Shown piece by piece: positions 28,318-38,103 of a DNA stretch of 63,361 nucleotides (within the stretch, counting starts at the first letter, position 1; each line of letters begins with the position of its first letter). Made by a program: the position numbers and the translations under genes. The notes under the pieces were generated by a model. The model had not been told where the DNA came from and did no database searches. It saw only the letters and a program-made list of their open reading frames with translations. The DNA comes from Actinomycetes bacterium (lineage in GTDB: Bacteria; Actinomycetota; Acidimicrobiia; Acidimicrobiales; Palsa-688): the NCBI GenBank assembly GCA_021808665.1, contig JAKBBA010000023.1:1-63361 (forward strand). Direction: 5' to 3'.

Positions 28318-28869
28318 TCAAGTCGTTGATGCCGTAGCGCGAGGCGAGCCTAATGGAGGCCGGTGCCAGCCGAGCTTGGCGAAGACCGGTGCCGGCCGCG
28401 CTGCGCTCTCGGGGAGCGAACCTTCAAGAACCTCGTCGAATTCGATATCGGAGGAGTAGTACGTGACCGACCCGAAATGCTCGCACTCGATTATGAGGTC
28501 CACCGCTTCGGTGTGCCATTCGAGTTGGATGCCTCCGTCGAAAGTCGGGACTAGCTCGGGTTTGAACTTGGCGTCTCGGATCACTTGGGTGCTCACGAAA
28601 AGCCGGACAGCTTCCACCACGCTTGGAGACACCATCTTGGCTTTGTCGCCGTCCCAGCCCGGCCCGAGCGCGGCCAGTCGATCGAGTCGGGATAGCGCCT
28701 CTTCCAGCCACCTGTCGGGGGCGAAGGCAGAGAACCCTTCTCCGGGCGTCCCGGTCGATTCTGTGTCTATCCGGCCCACGGCAGGGCTGACCGAGCTATG
28801 AGCCTGGACAGACCCTGAGGATCCCAGGTCGCGGAGAGTGAACCGTGGTCGTGTCTCGGTGTAGGTCAT
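28318..28869 (-). CDS. Unknown protein with GWDG motif
   Basis: 183 residues. After a disordered N-terminus of about 45 residues it has WLEEALSRLDRLAALGPGWD followed by GDKAKMVSPSVVEAVRLF, a helix-GWDG-helix pattern found in small uncharacterised proteins linked to mobile DNA, and then a beta-rich part (GIQLEWHTEAVDLIIECEH). The start ATG overlaps the stop of the TIGR04255 gene by ATGA. A decayed copy occurs at 19.2-19.5 kb. Function unknown. Confidence 0.65.
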   Translation of the reverse strand: MTYTETRPRFTLRDLGSSGSVQAHSSVSPAVGRIDTESTGTPGEGFSAFAPDRWLEEALSRLDRLAALGPGWDGDKAKMVSPSVVEAVRLFVSTQVIRDAKFKPELVPTFDGGIQLEWHTEAVDLIIECEHFGSVTYYSSDIEFDEVLEGSLPESAARPAPVFAKLGWHRPPLGSPRATASTT

Positions 28870-29396
28870 TGCCTTCTTCCCCAGAGATTAACTTGGGCCG
28901 AGTCCGTTGTCACTGCGGCGAAACCTCGGACTATCCACTCGTGCGCCAACCGGAAGAAGTCGACCATTCCTTGTCTGTCCGGTCGGAGCGGAGCTCCACG
29001 CGCTGTCATGGTGAGCTGTATGACCGGCTGCGTGCCGGAAGGTCGGCGAGCCGACGTTACGTTGACGTAGAGACGCCCGACGTCGCGCTCGTCGTGGCGT
29101 ATCCGGAACTGCGTCGCCAGCTGGCCGTCTTCGGGTTCGGGCAGGAACTCCCCCGGACCGTTGACCAGGCGGATGGTCTTATCTAGCTGACCGGGCCGGC
29201 TCCACAGCCCGCCGGGTTCTATCACGCTGATGTACCACAGCTCGCATGGGACGGGAGTGAGAGCACTCTGCTTCTTCTCGGCGAACGCCGACAGCTCGAT
29301 AAGCGAGACCGGTAGGGGCTCCACCGACGCGGCAAATGCGACTTCTACGACGGGAGGACGCTCGAAGTCGGGTAGAGGTCCGAGAGGTCCTGTCAT
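28866..29396 (-). CDS. Short TIGR04255 family protein
   Basis: 176 residues. The N-terminus LPDFERPPVVEVAFA is the classic opening of TIGR04255 proteins. It is shorter than the two cassette versions (about 275 residues) and lacks their RVG(L/I)R block, so it is either a subfamily or a truncated form. It heads an operon with the GWDG gene and the frameshifted third gene. It lies divergent from drmA, with about 200 bases between starts. Confidence 0.65.
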   Translation of the reverse strand: MTGPLGPLPDFERPPVVEVAFAASVEPLPVSLIELSAFAEKKQSALTPVPCELWYISVIEPGGLWSRPGQLDKTIRLVNGPGEFLPEPEDGQLATQFRIRHDERDVGRLYVNVTSARRPSGTQPVIQLTMTARGAPLRPDRQGMVDFFRLAHEWIVRGFAAVTTDSAQVNLWGRRQ

Positions 29397-29596
29397 CGGC
29401 CTCTGAGAGCCTTACAGATCTGAGCCTAATGACAAGCCCGACCGTGCGCAGGGGCAGCCATAAGCGATCCCGCTGACCGCCCCGGATGCTCCGAGGTCAG
29501 CGGCCGCCTGTGATCGCGGCTGCCAGCCCGGCGGCGGGGTGTGCTTTGGGGGTTTCGACGGTACGGCGTCGCAGCCTTCGTCTACGGTCGTAGCTT
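29397..29596. promoter_or_regulatory. Divergent promoter region, TIGR04255 operon and drmA
   Basis: 200 bases between divergent starts at 29396 (minus) and 29597 (plus). It should contain both promoters. No clean consensus box or palindrome is visible. Confidence 0.35.
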
Positions 29597-32500
29597 GTGA
29601 GCCTCGACGATCGCCTGCCTTACCGACCGGCCGGTTCGACCTGCTCGTACGATGTGCGAGCCGAGCTGGAGGAGCTTTTAGAGCGGGATCTTCTCGGCCC
29701 CTGGGACGGTCCCGACGAGGAGTTGGCGCCCGGTGACAGCCCCGCCGAGCGTTACCTGCTGGGCCGGCTCGCGCCGAGAGGCGAGTCGGTCGGGACCGCT
29801 CCGGCCCAGGCCGCTTCGGACGGTGACGCCGACGCTGCCGGTGACGCCGATGGGGATGGCGGTGCGTTACCCGGCTTGATGGGGGATCCCGACGTGGAGG
29901 ACCTCGACGTGGCGGGCGCGGCGGAGGAGTTCGACGAGTCAGAGCCGGTGGCTGCTGTGCGTTCCGCCAGGATGACCTCGTCGGCGATCGGCCTGTCGTT
30001 CTCGGTGCCGCTGTCGGTACAGAGGGTGAAGGTGACGGCGACTTGGGGCCGCTACTGGCGTGGCCCGTCGGAGTTCCACGAGACAGACCAGGGCCGGCCT
30101 CGCACGGTGTGGCGGCGCGAGCACATGCAAGCAGAGTGGACTCCCGAGGTGGGCACCCCCGGCGAGTCCCGCCTTGGTGGGGCGGGCGGCCAGGACGGGG
30201 TGGAGCTTCGGGCTGTGGCGCGTGTCCGAGGGCGGCTGCGGGTCGTCGACGTTTCGCTGGTGAACCGCCAGGACCAGCCCGCCGCTAGCCCCGACACCGC
30301 CCGCCTCTACCAGGTGCGTATCACGGTGACCGCAGCCGACGGGCAGTCCGCCGTTTTCGTCGGGCATAACGACCCCGAGCTTGTGGACCCGCCGTCCGCT
30401 CACGACCCCGAGCAGCTACAGCTTGCGATGTTGTACCGCCGCTACCGCCGCTACGGCTACGGCCGTTATTGCGCCGTCGAAGCAGACGTCCGCCCCGGCG
30501 AGACCAGGGCGTGGAGGCTCAAGACGAGCTGCTTCCCGTCGGCGGACGTTCCTTTGACCGTTCCAGCGAACGCAGCGTCGATGCCTGGGGTGATCTTGGA
30601 CATGGCACGCCTGGGCAGCCAGGACCTCGCCCGCGACGACCTTGTCCGGGGCCTGAGACCTCTCGCCGCCGGATACCGGTCCTGGCTGGAGGGCCGGCGG
30701 ACGCAGGCCGCTTCGGACCGGGAGGTCGCCCTTTACCATCCGGCCGCTGAGGTCAAGCTGGGCGAGGCCAGCGACGTCGCTGACCGCCTCGACCGGGCCA
30801 TCGACTTGCTGCGTGACCATCCTGGCGCCCGGGAGGCGTTCCGCTTCGCGAATCAGGCTATGGCCTTGCAGCGGGTCCGCTCCGAGCTGGTCCGCCGCCG
30901 GCTCGGCGAGCCGGGTCTCGACCCGGACCGGCTCCTGGCCGACTTGGACGTGCCCGACAAGCGCAGCTGGCGGCCGTTCCAGCTGGCTTTCGTGCTTTTG
31001 TGCCTGCCCGGCCTCACCGACCCGGCGCACCCTGACGCCCACCGCGGCTTCCAAGACGGGGAGGTGCAGCTTTTGTTCTTCCCGACCGGCGGCGGTAAGA
31101 CCGAAAGCTATCTAGGTCTTTGCGCTTACACGTTCGCGATCCGCCGGCTTCAAGGCGTCGTCGGCGCCGAAGGCTCCCGCCTCGACGGCACCGACGGGGT
31201 CGCCGTGTTGATGCGTTACACGCTGCGCCTGCTGACCGCCCAGCAGTTCCAGCGGGCGGCGGCCCTGATGTGCGCGTGCGAGGTTCTGCGCCGGGAGCGT
31301 GTCGCTTCGGGCGACCACAGGTGGGGTTCCGTCCCGTTCCGGGTCGGCTTGTGGGTCGGTTCGAAGGTGTCCCCGAACACCTTCGAGGAGGCGCAACGCC
31401 AGATCGACGAGGCGTCCGGGGCTGCTTCGATCGGCGGGGCGTTGCAGCTTCTCGCCTGCCCGTGGTGCGGCTCCCCGCTCACCTCGGCGGATCTGCGCAC
31501 GGACCGGGAACGCCGCCGGGTCGTTCTTTACTGCAGCGACCCCGACGGCCGCTGCCATTTCACCCCGCGCGAGGCGCCCGGCGAGGGCATTCCCGTCGTG
31601 ACTGTGGACGAGGAGATCTACCGGCTGACCCCGTCGCTTGTCATCGCCACTGTCGACAAGCTGGCTTTGCTGCCTTGGAAGGCTGCGACTGCCACCCTGT
31701 TCGGCTTGGTCGACGAGCGATGCGATCGGCACGGATGGCGCAACCCGGACTTCGACCGTTTCTGTAAGGGCAGCCATCAAGCCACACGCGCTCTGCCGTC
31801 GGTGCGCGCCAAGCCGACGTTGCGTCTGCGCCCACCCGATTTGATCATCCAAGACGAGCAGCACCTGATCAGCGACGCTCTCGGGTCGATGGTCGGACTC
31901 TACGAGACAGCCGTCGACTTTTTGTGCAGCCGGGATGAGCCCGACCGGGCAGTCCGGCCGGTTGTGGTGGCGTCCACTGCGACGGTTCGCCGGGCCGCGG
32001 ACCAGGTGGAGAAGGTGTTCGCCCGCGGGCTGACGGTGTTCCCTCCCCAGGTGCTCGACGCCGGCGACACGTTTTTCTCGACCCTGGTAGAGCCGGGCCC
32101 GTCGACGCCGAGCCGGCGTTACCGTGGCATCTTGGCCCCGGGGGAGCGGCTCAGCTCTGTGGAGATCCGCGTTGTCAGCGCTTTGATGGAGCACGCCCAG
32201 TACCTCTTCGACCGGCACGGGCTGCTGGCGGACCCGTACATGACCGTTGTCGACTACTTCAGCTCGACCCGGGAGCTTGCCGGGATGCGCCGCCTCGTCG
32301 ACGACGACATCGCGGAGCGGATACGCGGCCAGCGGGTGCTGACCAAACGGCGCCGGCCGGTCGTGGAGGAGTTGACTAGCCGCATGCCGAGCGACCGCAT
32401 CGCCGGCGCTCTGGCCGAGCTGGAACGTCCCTTCGACCCGGCGTTCGACTCCACCGCCGGTATGAGCGCGCTGCTCGCGGCCCGCAAAGCCGGCCGCAGC

Positions 32501-33238
32501 ATCGAAGCACGCGACCTGCCCGTCGACGTGCTCCTCGCTACCAGCATGCTGCAGGTCGGGGTGGACGTACAACGCCTGGGCGCCATGGTCGTCACCGGCC
32601 AGCCGAAGAACACCGCCGAGTACATCCAAGCGACGTCGAGGATCGGCCGGGACCGTCACCGCCCTGGCGTCGTGTTCACCATCTACCAGTGGTCCAGGCC
32701 CCGCGACCTGGCGCATTACGAGGATTTCGTCCACTACCACGAGACGTTCGGGTCCCGCGTGGAAGGTCTCACGACCACGCCGTTCAGCGACCGGGCGCTC
32801 GACCGGGGACTTTCGGGGGTGCTGGTAACGCTGGTGCGACACGGCTCGCTGTCGGCCCTTGCCAATCCGGCCGCCCAGCTCGTAGACGTCGCCGCCGGCT
32901 CGCGTGCAGCTTCCCGGGTCGTCGACGCGGTAGTGGCACGGGCCGAGCGGGTCCTCTCCGACGTTCCCGCCGCAGAGGAAGTTCGTCGCCGTGTCGTGCA
33001 CCGCTTGGAGGTTTGGGCGTCCCGGCGGGAACGGGTCCGTTCCGGCGTCCTCGGCTATGAGACCGCCCCCGACGTGACCGGTCTGCTTCGCCCGCCCGAG
33101 GAGGGGGACTGGGACATCTTTACGGTCTCTCGGAGCATGCGTGAGGTGGAACCCGAAGTGCTGCTGCAGCTTTTGGACCAGGATCGCAGTCTCGACACCG
33201 AACCGGCCTGGCATTACGGCTCGGGGGTTTCCAAGTGA
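29597..33238 (+). CDS. drmA: DISARM helicase DrmA
   Basis: 1213 residues from GTG 29597. A divergent superfamily 2 helicase: Walker A PTGGGKTESY near residue 497, DEQH box in LIIQDEQHLISDA near 751, and a helicase C part with VQATSRIGRDRHRPGVVF-like sequence (IQATSRIGRDRHRPG). A zinc-ribbon-like CPWCGS lies between. The glycine- and aspartate-rich stretch at 70-100 is disordered. Together with DrmB it forms the DISARM core that binds and blocks incoming DNA. It overlaps drmB by GTGA. It is separated from drmMI by about 10.4 kb. Confidence 0.9.
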   Translation: MSLDDRLPYRPAGSTCSYDVRAELEELLERDLLGPWDGPDEELAPGDSPAERYLLGRLAPRGESVGTAPAQAASDGDADAAGDADGDGGALPGLMGDPDVEDLDVAGAAEEFDESEPVAAVRSARMTSSAIGLSFSVPLSVQRVKVTATWGRYWRGPSEFHETDQGRPRTVWRREHMQAEWTPEVGTPGESRLGGAGGQDGVELRAVARVRGRLRVVDVSLVNRQDQPAASPDTARLYQVRITVTAADGQSAVFVGHNDPELVDPPSAHDPEQLQLAMLYRRYRRYGYGRYCAVEADVRPGETRAWRLKTSCFPSADVPLTVPANAASMPGVILDMARLGSQDLARDDLVRGLRPLAAGYRSWLEGRRTQAASDREVALYHPAAEVKLGEASDVADRLDRAIDLLRDHPGAREAFRFANQAMALQRVRSELVRRRLGEPGLDPDRLLADLDVPDKRSWRPFQLAFVLLCLPGLTDPAHPDAHRGFQDGEVQLLFFPTGGGKTESYLGLCAYTFAIRRLQGVVGAEGSRLDGTDGVAVLMRYTLRLLTAQQFQRAAALMCACEVLRRERVASGDHRWGSVPFRVGLWVGSKVSPNTFEEAQRQIDEASGAASIGGALQLLACPWCGSPLTSADLRTDRERRRVVLYCSDPDGRCHFTPREAPGEGIPVVTVDEEIYRLTPSLVIATVDKLALLPWKAATATLFGLVDERCDRHGWRNPDFDRFCKGSHQATRALPSVRAKPTLRLRPPDLIIQDEQHLISDALGSMVGLYETAVDFLCSRDEPDRAVRPVVVASTATVRRAADQVEKVFARGLTVFPPQVLDAGDTFFSTLVEPGPSTPSRRYRGILAPGERLSSVEIRVVSALMEHAQYLFDRHGLLADPYMTVVDYFSSTRELAGMRRLVDDDIAERIRGQRVLTKRRRPVVEELTSRMPSDRIAGALAELERPFDPAFDSTAGMSALLAARKAGRSIEARDLPVDVLLATSMLQVGVDVQRLGAMVVTGQPKNTAEYIQATSRIGRDRHRPGVVFTIYQWSRPRDLAHYEDFVHYHETFGSRVEGLTTTPFSDRALDRGLSGVLVTLVRHGSLSALANPAAQLVDVAAGSRAASRVVDAVVARAERVLSDVPAAEEVRRRVVHRLEVWASRRERVRSGVLGYETAPDVTGLLRPPEEGDWDIFTVSRSMREVEPEVLLQLLDQDRSLDTEPAWHYGSGVSK

Positions 33239-35088
33239 GAACGTCACGCGCCGCGGCCCGTAACGTCGCTCCGACGGTTATAGGCCAAGCCCGGCCCAGC
33301 CACCTGATCACCACCGGCGGGGTCGGCGCCATCGTCGACCTGCCGGCTATGAGCGTGATCGTCCGGGGTCTCGACGCGTGGAGCCCGGAGCGGGCCGAGG
33401 TGATCGTGGACAGGCGACTTCTCGACCAGGTCCGCAGGACGCTCGGCTCTCAGGTGAGAGCGATGCGGCGCGCCCCGTGGGACCCGGCCGCGGCCGACGA
33501 CCCTTGGACCAAGGTCGGCGTGCCGGTCAGTCCTTTCCCCCGCTGGGTTCGCTGCCCCCGCTGCTTCCGTCTGGGTCCGCTCGACCCGCCGGGGCAGTTC
33601 GAGTTGGTGCACCGCTGGGGGCGCCGCCCTGACCTCGCCAAGTGGGTGCATTCCACCTGCTCCTACCAGGCCCAGACCCGCATTTCCAATCGCAAGGCGT
33701 GCCTTCCCGCCCGTTTCCTCGTCGCCTGCGAGGCGGGACATCTCGACGAGTTCCCGTACACCGAGTTCGTCCACCGGGGGGTTCCATGTGCAGAGCGGAA
33801 GCTAGTCATGAGCGACTCGTCGAGCACTCTCGGCCCGCGGGTCCAAGTCAAGTGCGCCGCGTGCGGGGCGAGCCGCAGCATCCAAGAGGCGGCAGGCGCC
33901 GGCGGATGGCGTTCCTTGCCCGCCTGCCGGGGACGTCACCCCCACCTGCAGCGCTTCGAGGACTGCGGCGCACCGCTGCGCCTCATGGTGCTCGGCTCGT
34001 CGAGCCTTTGGTTCTCGGTGACTGCCAGCGCCTTGCACCTTCCCCAAGACCGGACGGTCGCCGGGGTGGTCGCCGAGAACTGGGATGTCTTGGAATCCCA
34101 GAGCGGCCCGCAGGTGGTGCAGATCCTGGTGGACGCTATGGACCAGCTCAGATCCCTGCGAGGCGTTCCGATCGAGGACGTGTGGGCTGCCATCGAAGCG
34201 AGACGGACCACTCCGGCCTCCGAGGAGCCCGACGCCGCGCCCGCGAGCGGCCTGCTCGACGCCGAGTGGGATCTTCTGTCACGGCCGACGACTGACCGCC
34301 AAGACGACGACTTCCGCGCCGAGCCGGTCGCTGTCCCTCCCGGCTACGGGCAGCTTATCGACCAGGTGGTATGCCTGCCCCGTCTGAGAGAGGTGAGAGC
34401 CCTCCTCGGCTTCACCCGCCTCGGGGCGCCCGCGCGTCGCGGCGTCGAGCCGCCCGCGATGCTGCCTTTGTCGGTCGGGGCGCCCCAGTGGGTGCCAGCG
34501 GTGGAGCAGCGAGGCGAAGGCCTGTTCTTGGAACTGCGCGAAGACGTAATGTCAGCCTGGGAGACGCAAGTAGCCGACCACCCCCACGTCGACAAGCTGC
34601 GCCGCGCTTATCAAAGGTGGAACACGAACCGCAACCTTCCCCCCGACTTAGAGTTCCCGATCCCACGGTATCTTCTCATCCACACGCTGAGCCATCTGCT
34701 GATCCGCGAGATCTCGTTGGAATGCGGCTACTCGTCGGCGAGCCTCAAAGAGCGTATCTACATCGGCGAGCCGGGCCGGCGCTACGCCGGGCTGCTGCTT
34801 TCGACAGCTGCCAGTGACAGCGAAGGCACACTGGGCGGGCTGGTAGCCCTCGGCCAGCCCACCCATCTGGGCCGCCTCCTCCGCCAGGCGCTCGAATCAG
34901 CCGAGAGGTGCTCGACCGACCCGTTGTGCGTCGAGCACGTCCCCGACGAAACCTCCGACAGCCTTCACGCCGCCGCCTGCCACGCCTGCCTGTTCGCCTC
35001 GGAGACGACCTGCGAGGCGAACAACCGTTGGCTCAGCCGGGCGGTGATCGCCGACGTCACCGGCGACGGACTCGCGTTTCCCCTATAG
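33235..35088 (+). CDS. drmB: DISARM DUF1998 protein DrmB
   Basis: 617 residues from GTG 33235. Zinc-binding pairs include RCPRCFRLGPLD near residue 105 and KCAACGAS near 205. The C-terminal DUF1998 block contains LLIHTLSHLLIREISLECGY and ends with cysteine-rich AACHACLFASETTCE. DrmB works in complex with DrmA, whose gene it overlaps. drmC starts 3 bases after its stop. The length and the cysteine pattern are intact. Confidence 0.9.
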   Translation: MRTSRAAARNVAPTVIGQARPSHLITTGGVGAIVDLPAMSVIVRGLDAWSPERAEVIVDRRLLDQVRRTLGSQVRAMRRAPWDPAAADDPWTKVGVPVSPFPRWVRCPRCFRLGPLDPPGQFELVHRWGRRPDLAKWVHSTCSYQAQTRISNRKACLPARFLVACEAGHLDEFPYTEFVHRGVPCAERKLVMSDSSSTLGPRVQVKCAACGASRSIQEAAGAGGWRSLPACRGRHPHLQRFEDCGAPLRLMVLGSSSLWFSVTASALHLPQDRTVAGVVAENWDVLESQSGPQVVQILVDAMDQLRSLRGVPIEDVWAAIEARRTTPASEEPDAAPASGLLDAEWDLLSRPTTDRQDDDFRAEPVAVPPGYGQLIDQVVCLPRLREVRALLGFTRLGAPARRGVEPPAMLPLSVGAPQWVPAVEQRGEGLFLELREDVMSAWETQVADHPHVDKLRRAYQRWNTNRNLPPDLEFPIPRYLLIHTLSHLLIREISLECGYSSASLKERIYIGEPGRRYAGLLLSTAASDSEGTLGGLVALGQPTHLGRLLRQALESAERCSTDPLCVEHVPDETSDSLHAAACHACLFASETTCEANNRWLSRAVIADVTGDGLAFPL

Positions 35089-35091
35089 GCC

Positions 35092-35826
35092 GTGGCGGAG
35101 CTAACCGACCTCGTCGACCTCGCAGCGACGCTTCCCGCCTCGGACATCGAACGCCTCGCCGACGCCGCAAACGCCGGAGCATTAGAAGTCCGCCGTCTGT
35201 CGGCCCGCGCCGGCTCCCCGTCGCTTCGCCGGGCGTGCGAGCTGATCGAAGCAGCGATCCGAGACCACGGCCACCGCTACGTCGCCGGCTGGCTCGGCGG
35301 GGCTGCCGCTCTGGCCGCCCGTTCACGCGAAGCCCAGCACGTCGACGTCGTGTGGACCGGCCCGCCCAGCGAGGTGGACACAGCCCGGTTGACGTCCGAA
35401 GTGGTAAGCGCCCTCATCGGCGAAGCGAACACCCGTCTGCTACTGGCCACCTACGCGACCTCACCGCAGCGCCGCATCTTCGCAGCGTTATCCGACGCGG
35501 CCGGCCGCGGCGTGGACATCACCGTCGTCTTCGAACGGACAGTCGACAACCGCCAGTACCGCTCCGACGGCGATCCCTTCGCCGGGATGCCGATCCGCCG
35601 CCTCGTGTGGCCCGGCGATCGCCGCCCGCCCGGCGCTGCGCTGCACCCCAAGTTCATCGTCGTCGACGACCGTGCCGCCCTGGTCGGCAGCGCGAACCTC
35701 ACCGGGCGAGCCCTCGACGTGAACGTGGAATGCGGCGTCGTGATCCGCGGCGGCCCCCACCCAAAGGCGATAGCCGACCACGTGTGGTCCCTACTGCGAG
35801 CCGGCTACCTCGAAACGCTCCTTTAA
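35092..35826 (+). CDS. drmC: DISARM phospholipase D-fold protein DrmC
   Basis: 244 residues from GTG 35092. A single PLD/HKD motif is present near residue 184: LHPKFIVVDDRAALVGSANL, with the H-x-K and the downstream N for catalysis. Proteins with one motif usually dimerise to build the active site. DrmC is a predicted nuclease of DISARM and is reported as dispensable for some phages. It is the last gene of the DISARM operon. Confidence 0.9.
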   Translation: MAELTDLVDLAATLPASDIERLADAANAGALEVRRLSARAGSPSLRRACELIEAAIRDHGHRYVAGWLGGAAALAARSREAQHVDVVWTGPPSEVDTARLTSEVVSALIGEANTRLLLATYATSPQRRIFAALSDAAGRGVDITVVFERTVDNRQYRSDGDPFAGMPIRRLVWPGDRRPPGAALHPKFIVVDDRAALVGSANLTGRALDVNVECGVVIRGGPHPKAIADHVWSLLRAGYLETLL

Positions 35827-36222
35827 TCTCCCAGCCGCAAACCGGCGATCCCCGGGAGCGGAGAATCCCGGCAGGGCGCAGAGCCACTTGCCCGGCCGCC
35901 ACGCCGTCCGACCTTGCACACGTCCACCAGCGTCTGCGGGAGGGCGTTCGCCATGAGGTAACCGCCAGCCTGATCCTCTACCACACGACATAGCCAAGGT
36001 GCCCTCCCACCTGAGAGTTCCTCGTAGCACGCCTTGCAGTGCTATGCCGGTATCTGATTGGCGGCCCGGTCACCCTCTACAGCAAACGGCGGGCATTCAC
36101 GGCCTGCGTCTGGAAGTACGATCGCACGCCCGCATCGAGCGGGGGCTGGGGGAGGTCGCGGCCTCGCACATGCAGGGGAGCGTCGTTGATCGGATCTTGT
36201 TGCGTTCCGCCATCTACTTAGC
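35827..36222. other. Intergenic, no gene
   Basis: About 400 bases after drmC. Frames on both strands are short and arginine-rich. Base composition starts to become less GC-biased. Nothing supported. Confidence 0.4.
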
Positions 36223-36570
36223 CTAGAAATTCGTCTCGAGGTTTGCCGCGAAGTCTTTCATGTCAAAGCCGACAGCGGCCGTGCTCTTCAGCGCGAGCTG
36301 GGTGACCTCGTTGCACTTGGCGGCCTGCAGCGACACTTGCGGGAGGTTACCGACGAATGTCAGCAGCTCCCGGGCTCGCTCTGGGAGTCCCCGGGGTTCG
36401 AACTCCCGTGGCTCCACGACACTGGCCGACAGGACCTTCACAGCCGAGGAGCGTCCCTCCCGGTCGATTGTGGCTAATTTTGAGAAGTCACTGTTCTTCG
36501 CTTGCTCATACGACACCCGATAGTCCAGGCAAAACGCGAAAAGAGTGGAGACGCGAACTGAGTCCCTCCG
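36223..36570 (-). pseudogene. C-terminal gene fragment interrupted by IS3 remnant
   Basis: The frame ending at 36223 reads SLQAAKCNEVTQLALKSTAA and GFDMKDFAANLETNF, preceded by LATIDREGRSSAVKVLSASV. This looks protein-like, unlike the part beyond about 36570, which is antisense to the IS3 remnant. I infer an older gene cut by the insertion. Family not recognised. Confidence 0.35.
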
Positions 36571-36802
36571 CCTGGGTATAGCGCCGCCCGAATCGCTGCG
36601 CCGTTGGGTGCGCCAGGCGGAAACGGACGAAGGGCTGACAAAGGCGCCCACGTCCGAGGAGTTCGCGGACATCAACAAGTTGCGCAGGGAAGTCCCCGAC
36701 CAGCAGGACAGGACGGGCATCTTGACGACAGTTAGCGCGCCATTACCTCCAGGGGCAGCCAGCGCGCGTAAGCGCTGGCCGTTCAGCGCCCAAGAGGTGT
36801 GA
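36545..36802 (+). pseudogene. IS3-family transposase OrfA remnant
   Basis: Within this frame LGIAPPESLRRWVRQAETDE matches the helix-turn-helix of IS3/IS2-type OrfA proteins, followed by a degraded coiled-coil (EFADINKLRREVPD instead of ERIRELERENREL). The first residues and the tail after about 36720 are not homologous, and no OrfB is present. It is a decayed fragment of an insertion sequence; the ends could not be located. Confidence 0.65.
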
Positions 36803-36887
36803 GCCGAGGTCCCCGAGGGATATCCGCCGGGGAGTCGTGGCCACCAGAGCTGTTACAGTCCTCGGTGATGCGGTCCGGCTTGGCCGC

Positions 36888-37316
36888 TTAGGCGTGGACA
36901 TAGGAGTCCTTCGAGGTATTCGTGTGTTCAAAGGTCAGGTTGTGGGATTCCACGACCTGGATAAGCGGCTCCTTGAAGATCACGGTAGGCCGGTCAGAGT
37001 TTTGACCGGCTAGCCTTAGGACTAGCGTAGGATCCAATATTTGTGTTGTGCCGCAGCGTTCGTTGGGATTCCTGAGGCTGTCGATGACGATGAAGTGCTC
37101 GTCGTCAGTCGCTATCCAGCGGGGATTGCCATTTGGCTCGTCAGGGCTCAAGTTCCCTATCCTCGCTCTAGTCAGCCGGTGGTTCGTCTCTCGCTCCCAG
37201 TCAGGCCTAGTCTGAGCTAGGCGAAGAAGCACCTTCGCCGAGTCATGACTCGCCAACGCCAATACCGACGTCCAGCTGGCTTTACCTGGCAGCGCTCGGC
37301 ACCGTATTGTCGTCAC
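36888..37316 (-). CDS. Small unknown protein or fragment
   Basis: 142 codons. The frame has a believable composition (IVIDSLRNPNERCGTTQILD, RPTVIFKEPLIQVVESHNLT) but no recognised domain and no good ribosome binding site. It lies just right of the IS3 remnant on the same strand as the fragment at 36223-36570, so the two may be pieces of one disrupted gene. Low certainty. Confidence 0.3.
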   Translation of the reverse strand: MTTIRCRALPGKASWTSVLALASHDSAKVLLRLAQTRPDWERETNHRLTRARIGNLSPDEPNGNPRWIATDDEHFIVIDSLRNPNERCGTTQILDPTLVLRLAGQNSDRPTVIFKEPLIQVVESHNLTFEHTNTSKDSYVHA

Positions 37317-38103
37317 CTCGGACTATGCTCCGCGGTAGGTGTCGGTCCTCTACCCCGGTTAGGCGCCGGACCCTCACACCTTGGCCCACCTCAGAAGTCT
37401 GCGAGCACCCAACCACCGCATGCCTAGCGGTGGTTTCACGGATGCCCCGCAGTCCTAGCAGGTCACAAGCACGAAGTGGTCGAGCTACCCCCTCAGCCAG
37501 ACTGCCTTTTATAGGCGTTGCTCTCTACTGGCTTGCAGATGTTCCCCATGGAGGCCTTACCTTCGTGGCGGTTACGCAGCCGACCAAGCCACGCCGCTGG
37601 AGCGAGGAGATCCGTCGGAATCTCCCGTCGCTTTCACCTCTGGCAACGACGGAGATCAAGGCCTGCGACTGGTGAACTGTTTTTGAATCGGAGGGGCAAA
37701 CCCTTCTTGAACTCTCAGAGACCCTGGACCTTTCTTGACCTGCACCGGTCGTGGATACCGGAGGGTACTTGGTGAATCCGTCCGGTCCTTACCCATGGAG
37801 GGATATGCCTCGCTCACGGAGTGTCGTTGACTGCACGGGCCTTGGAGTGTTCGTGGCGACAGGCAGGGGATTGCGCACAGGCCCCTGGCGCGGAGAGGCC
37901 GTCGGCGTAAGCCACATCAAACTGGTCGGAGGACTTGACAGACTGTATCCAATCCATTACCCTGTAGGGAACACTGAGGGAGGGAAGTTGGGTTGAGGGG
38001 AAGACTGTTTTCACGTTCGGCGACTCTGCCGAGACCAGAGGCTGGTGGTGACCGTAGCCGGACTTCGCTGTCGCTCACCTTCACAAGGCTAGGAGGCCGA
38101 TAG
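37317..38103. other. Intergenic region upstream of the metabolic island
   Basis: About 790 bases without a supported gene. It contains the hairpin at 37411-37435 and must hold the promoter for the first esterase gene. Confidence 0.4.
37411..37435. terminator. Hairpin, 9-bp stem with short T run
   Basis: Arms AACCACCGC and GCGGTGGTT flank a 7-base loop; TTTC overlaps and follows the plus-strand arm. It could end transcription on either strand between the decayed region and the metabolic island. Confidence 0.4.

Noticed and set aside
31112..33247. 711-codon open frame on the minus strand
   Set aside because: It is a shadow of drmA, which has clear helicase motifs on the plus strand.
36390..36420. 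tRNA T-arm-like sequence GGGGTTCGAACTCCC
   Set aside because: No acceptor stem, anticodon arm or D arm around it folds into a tRNA.
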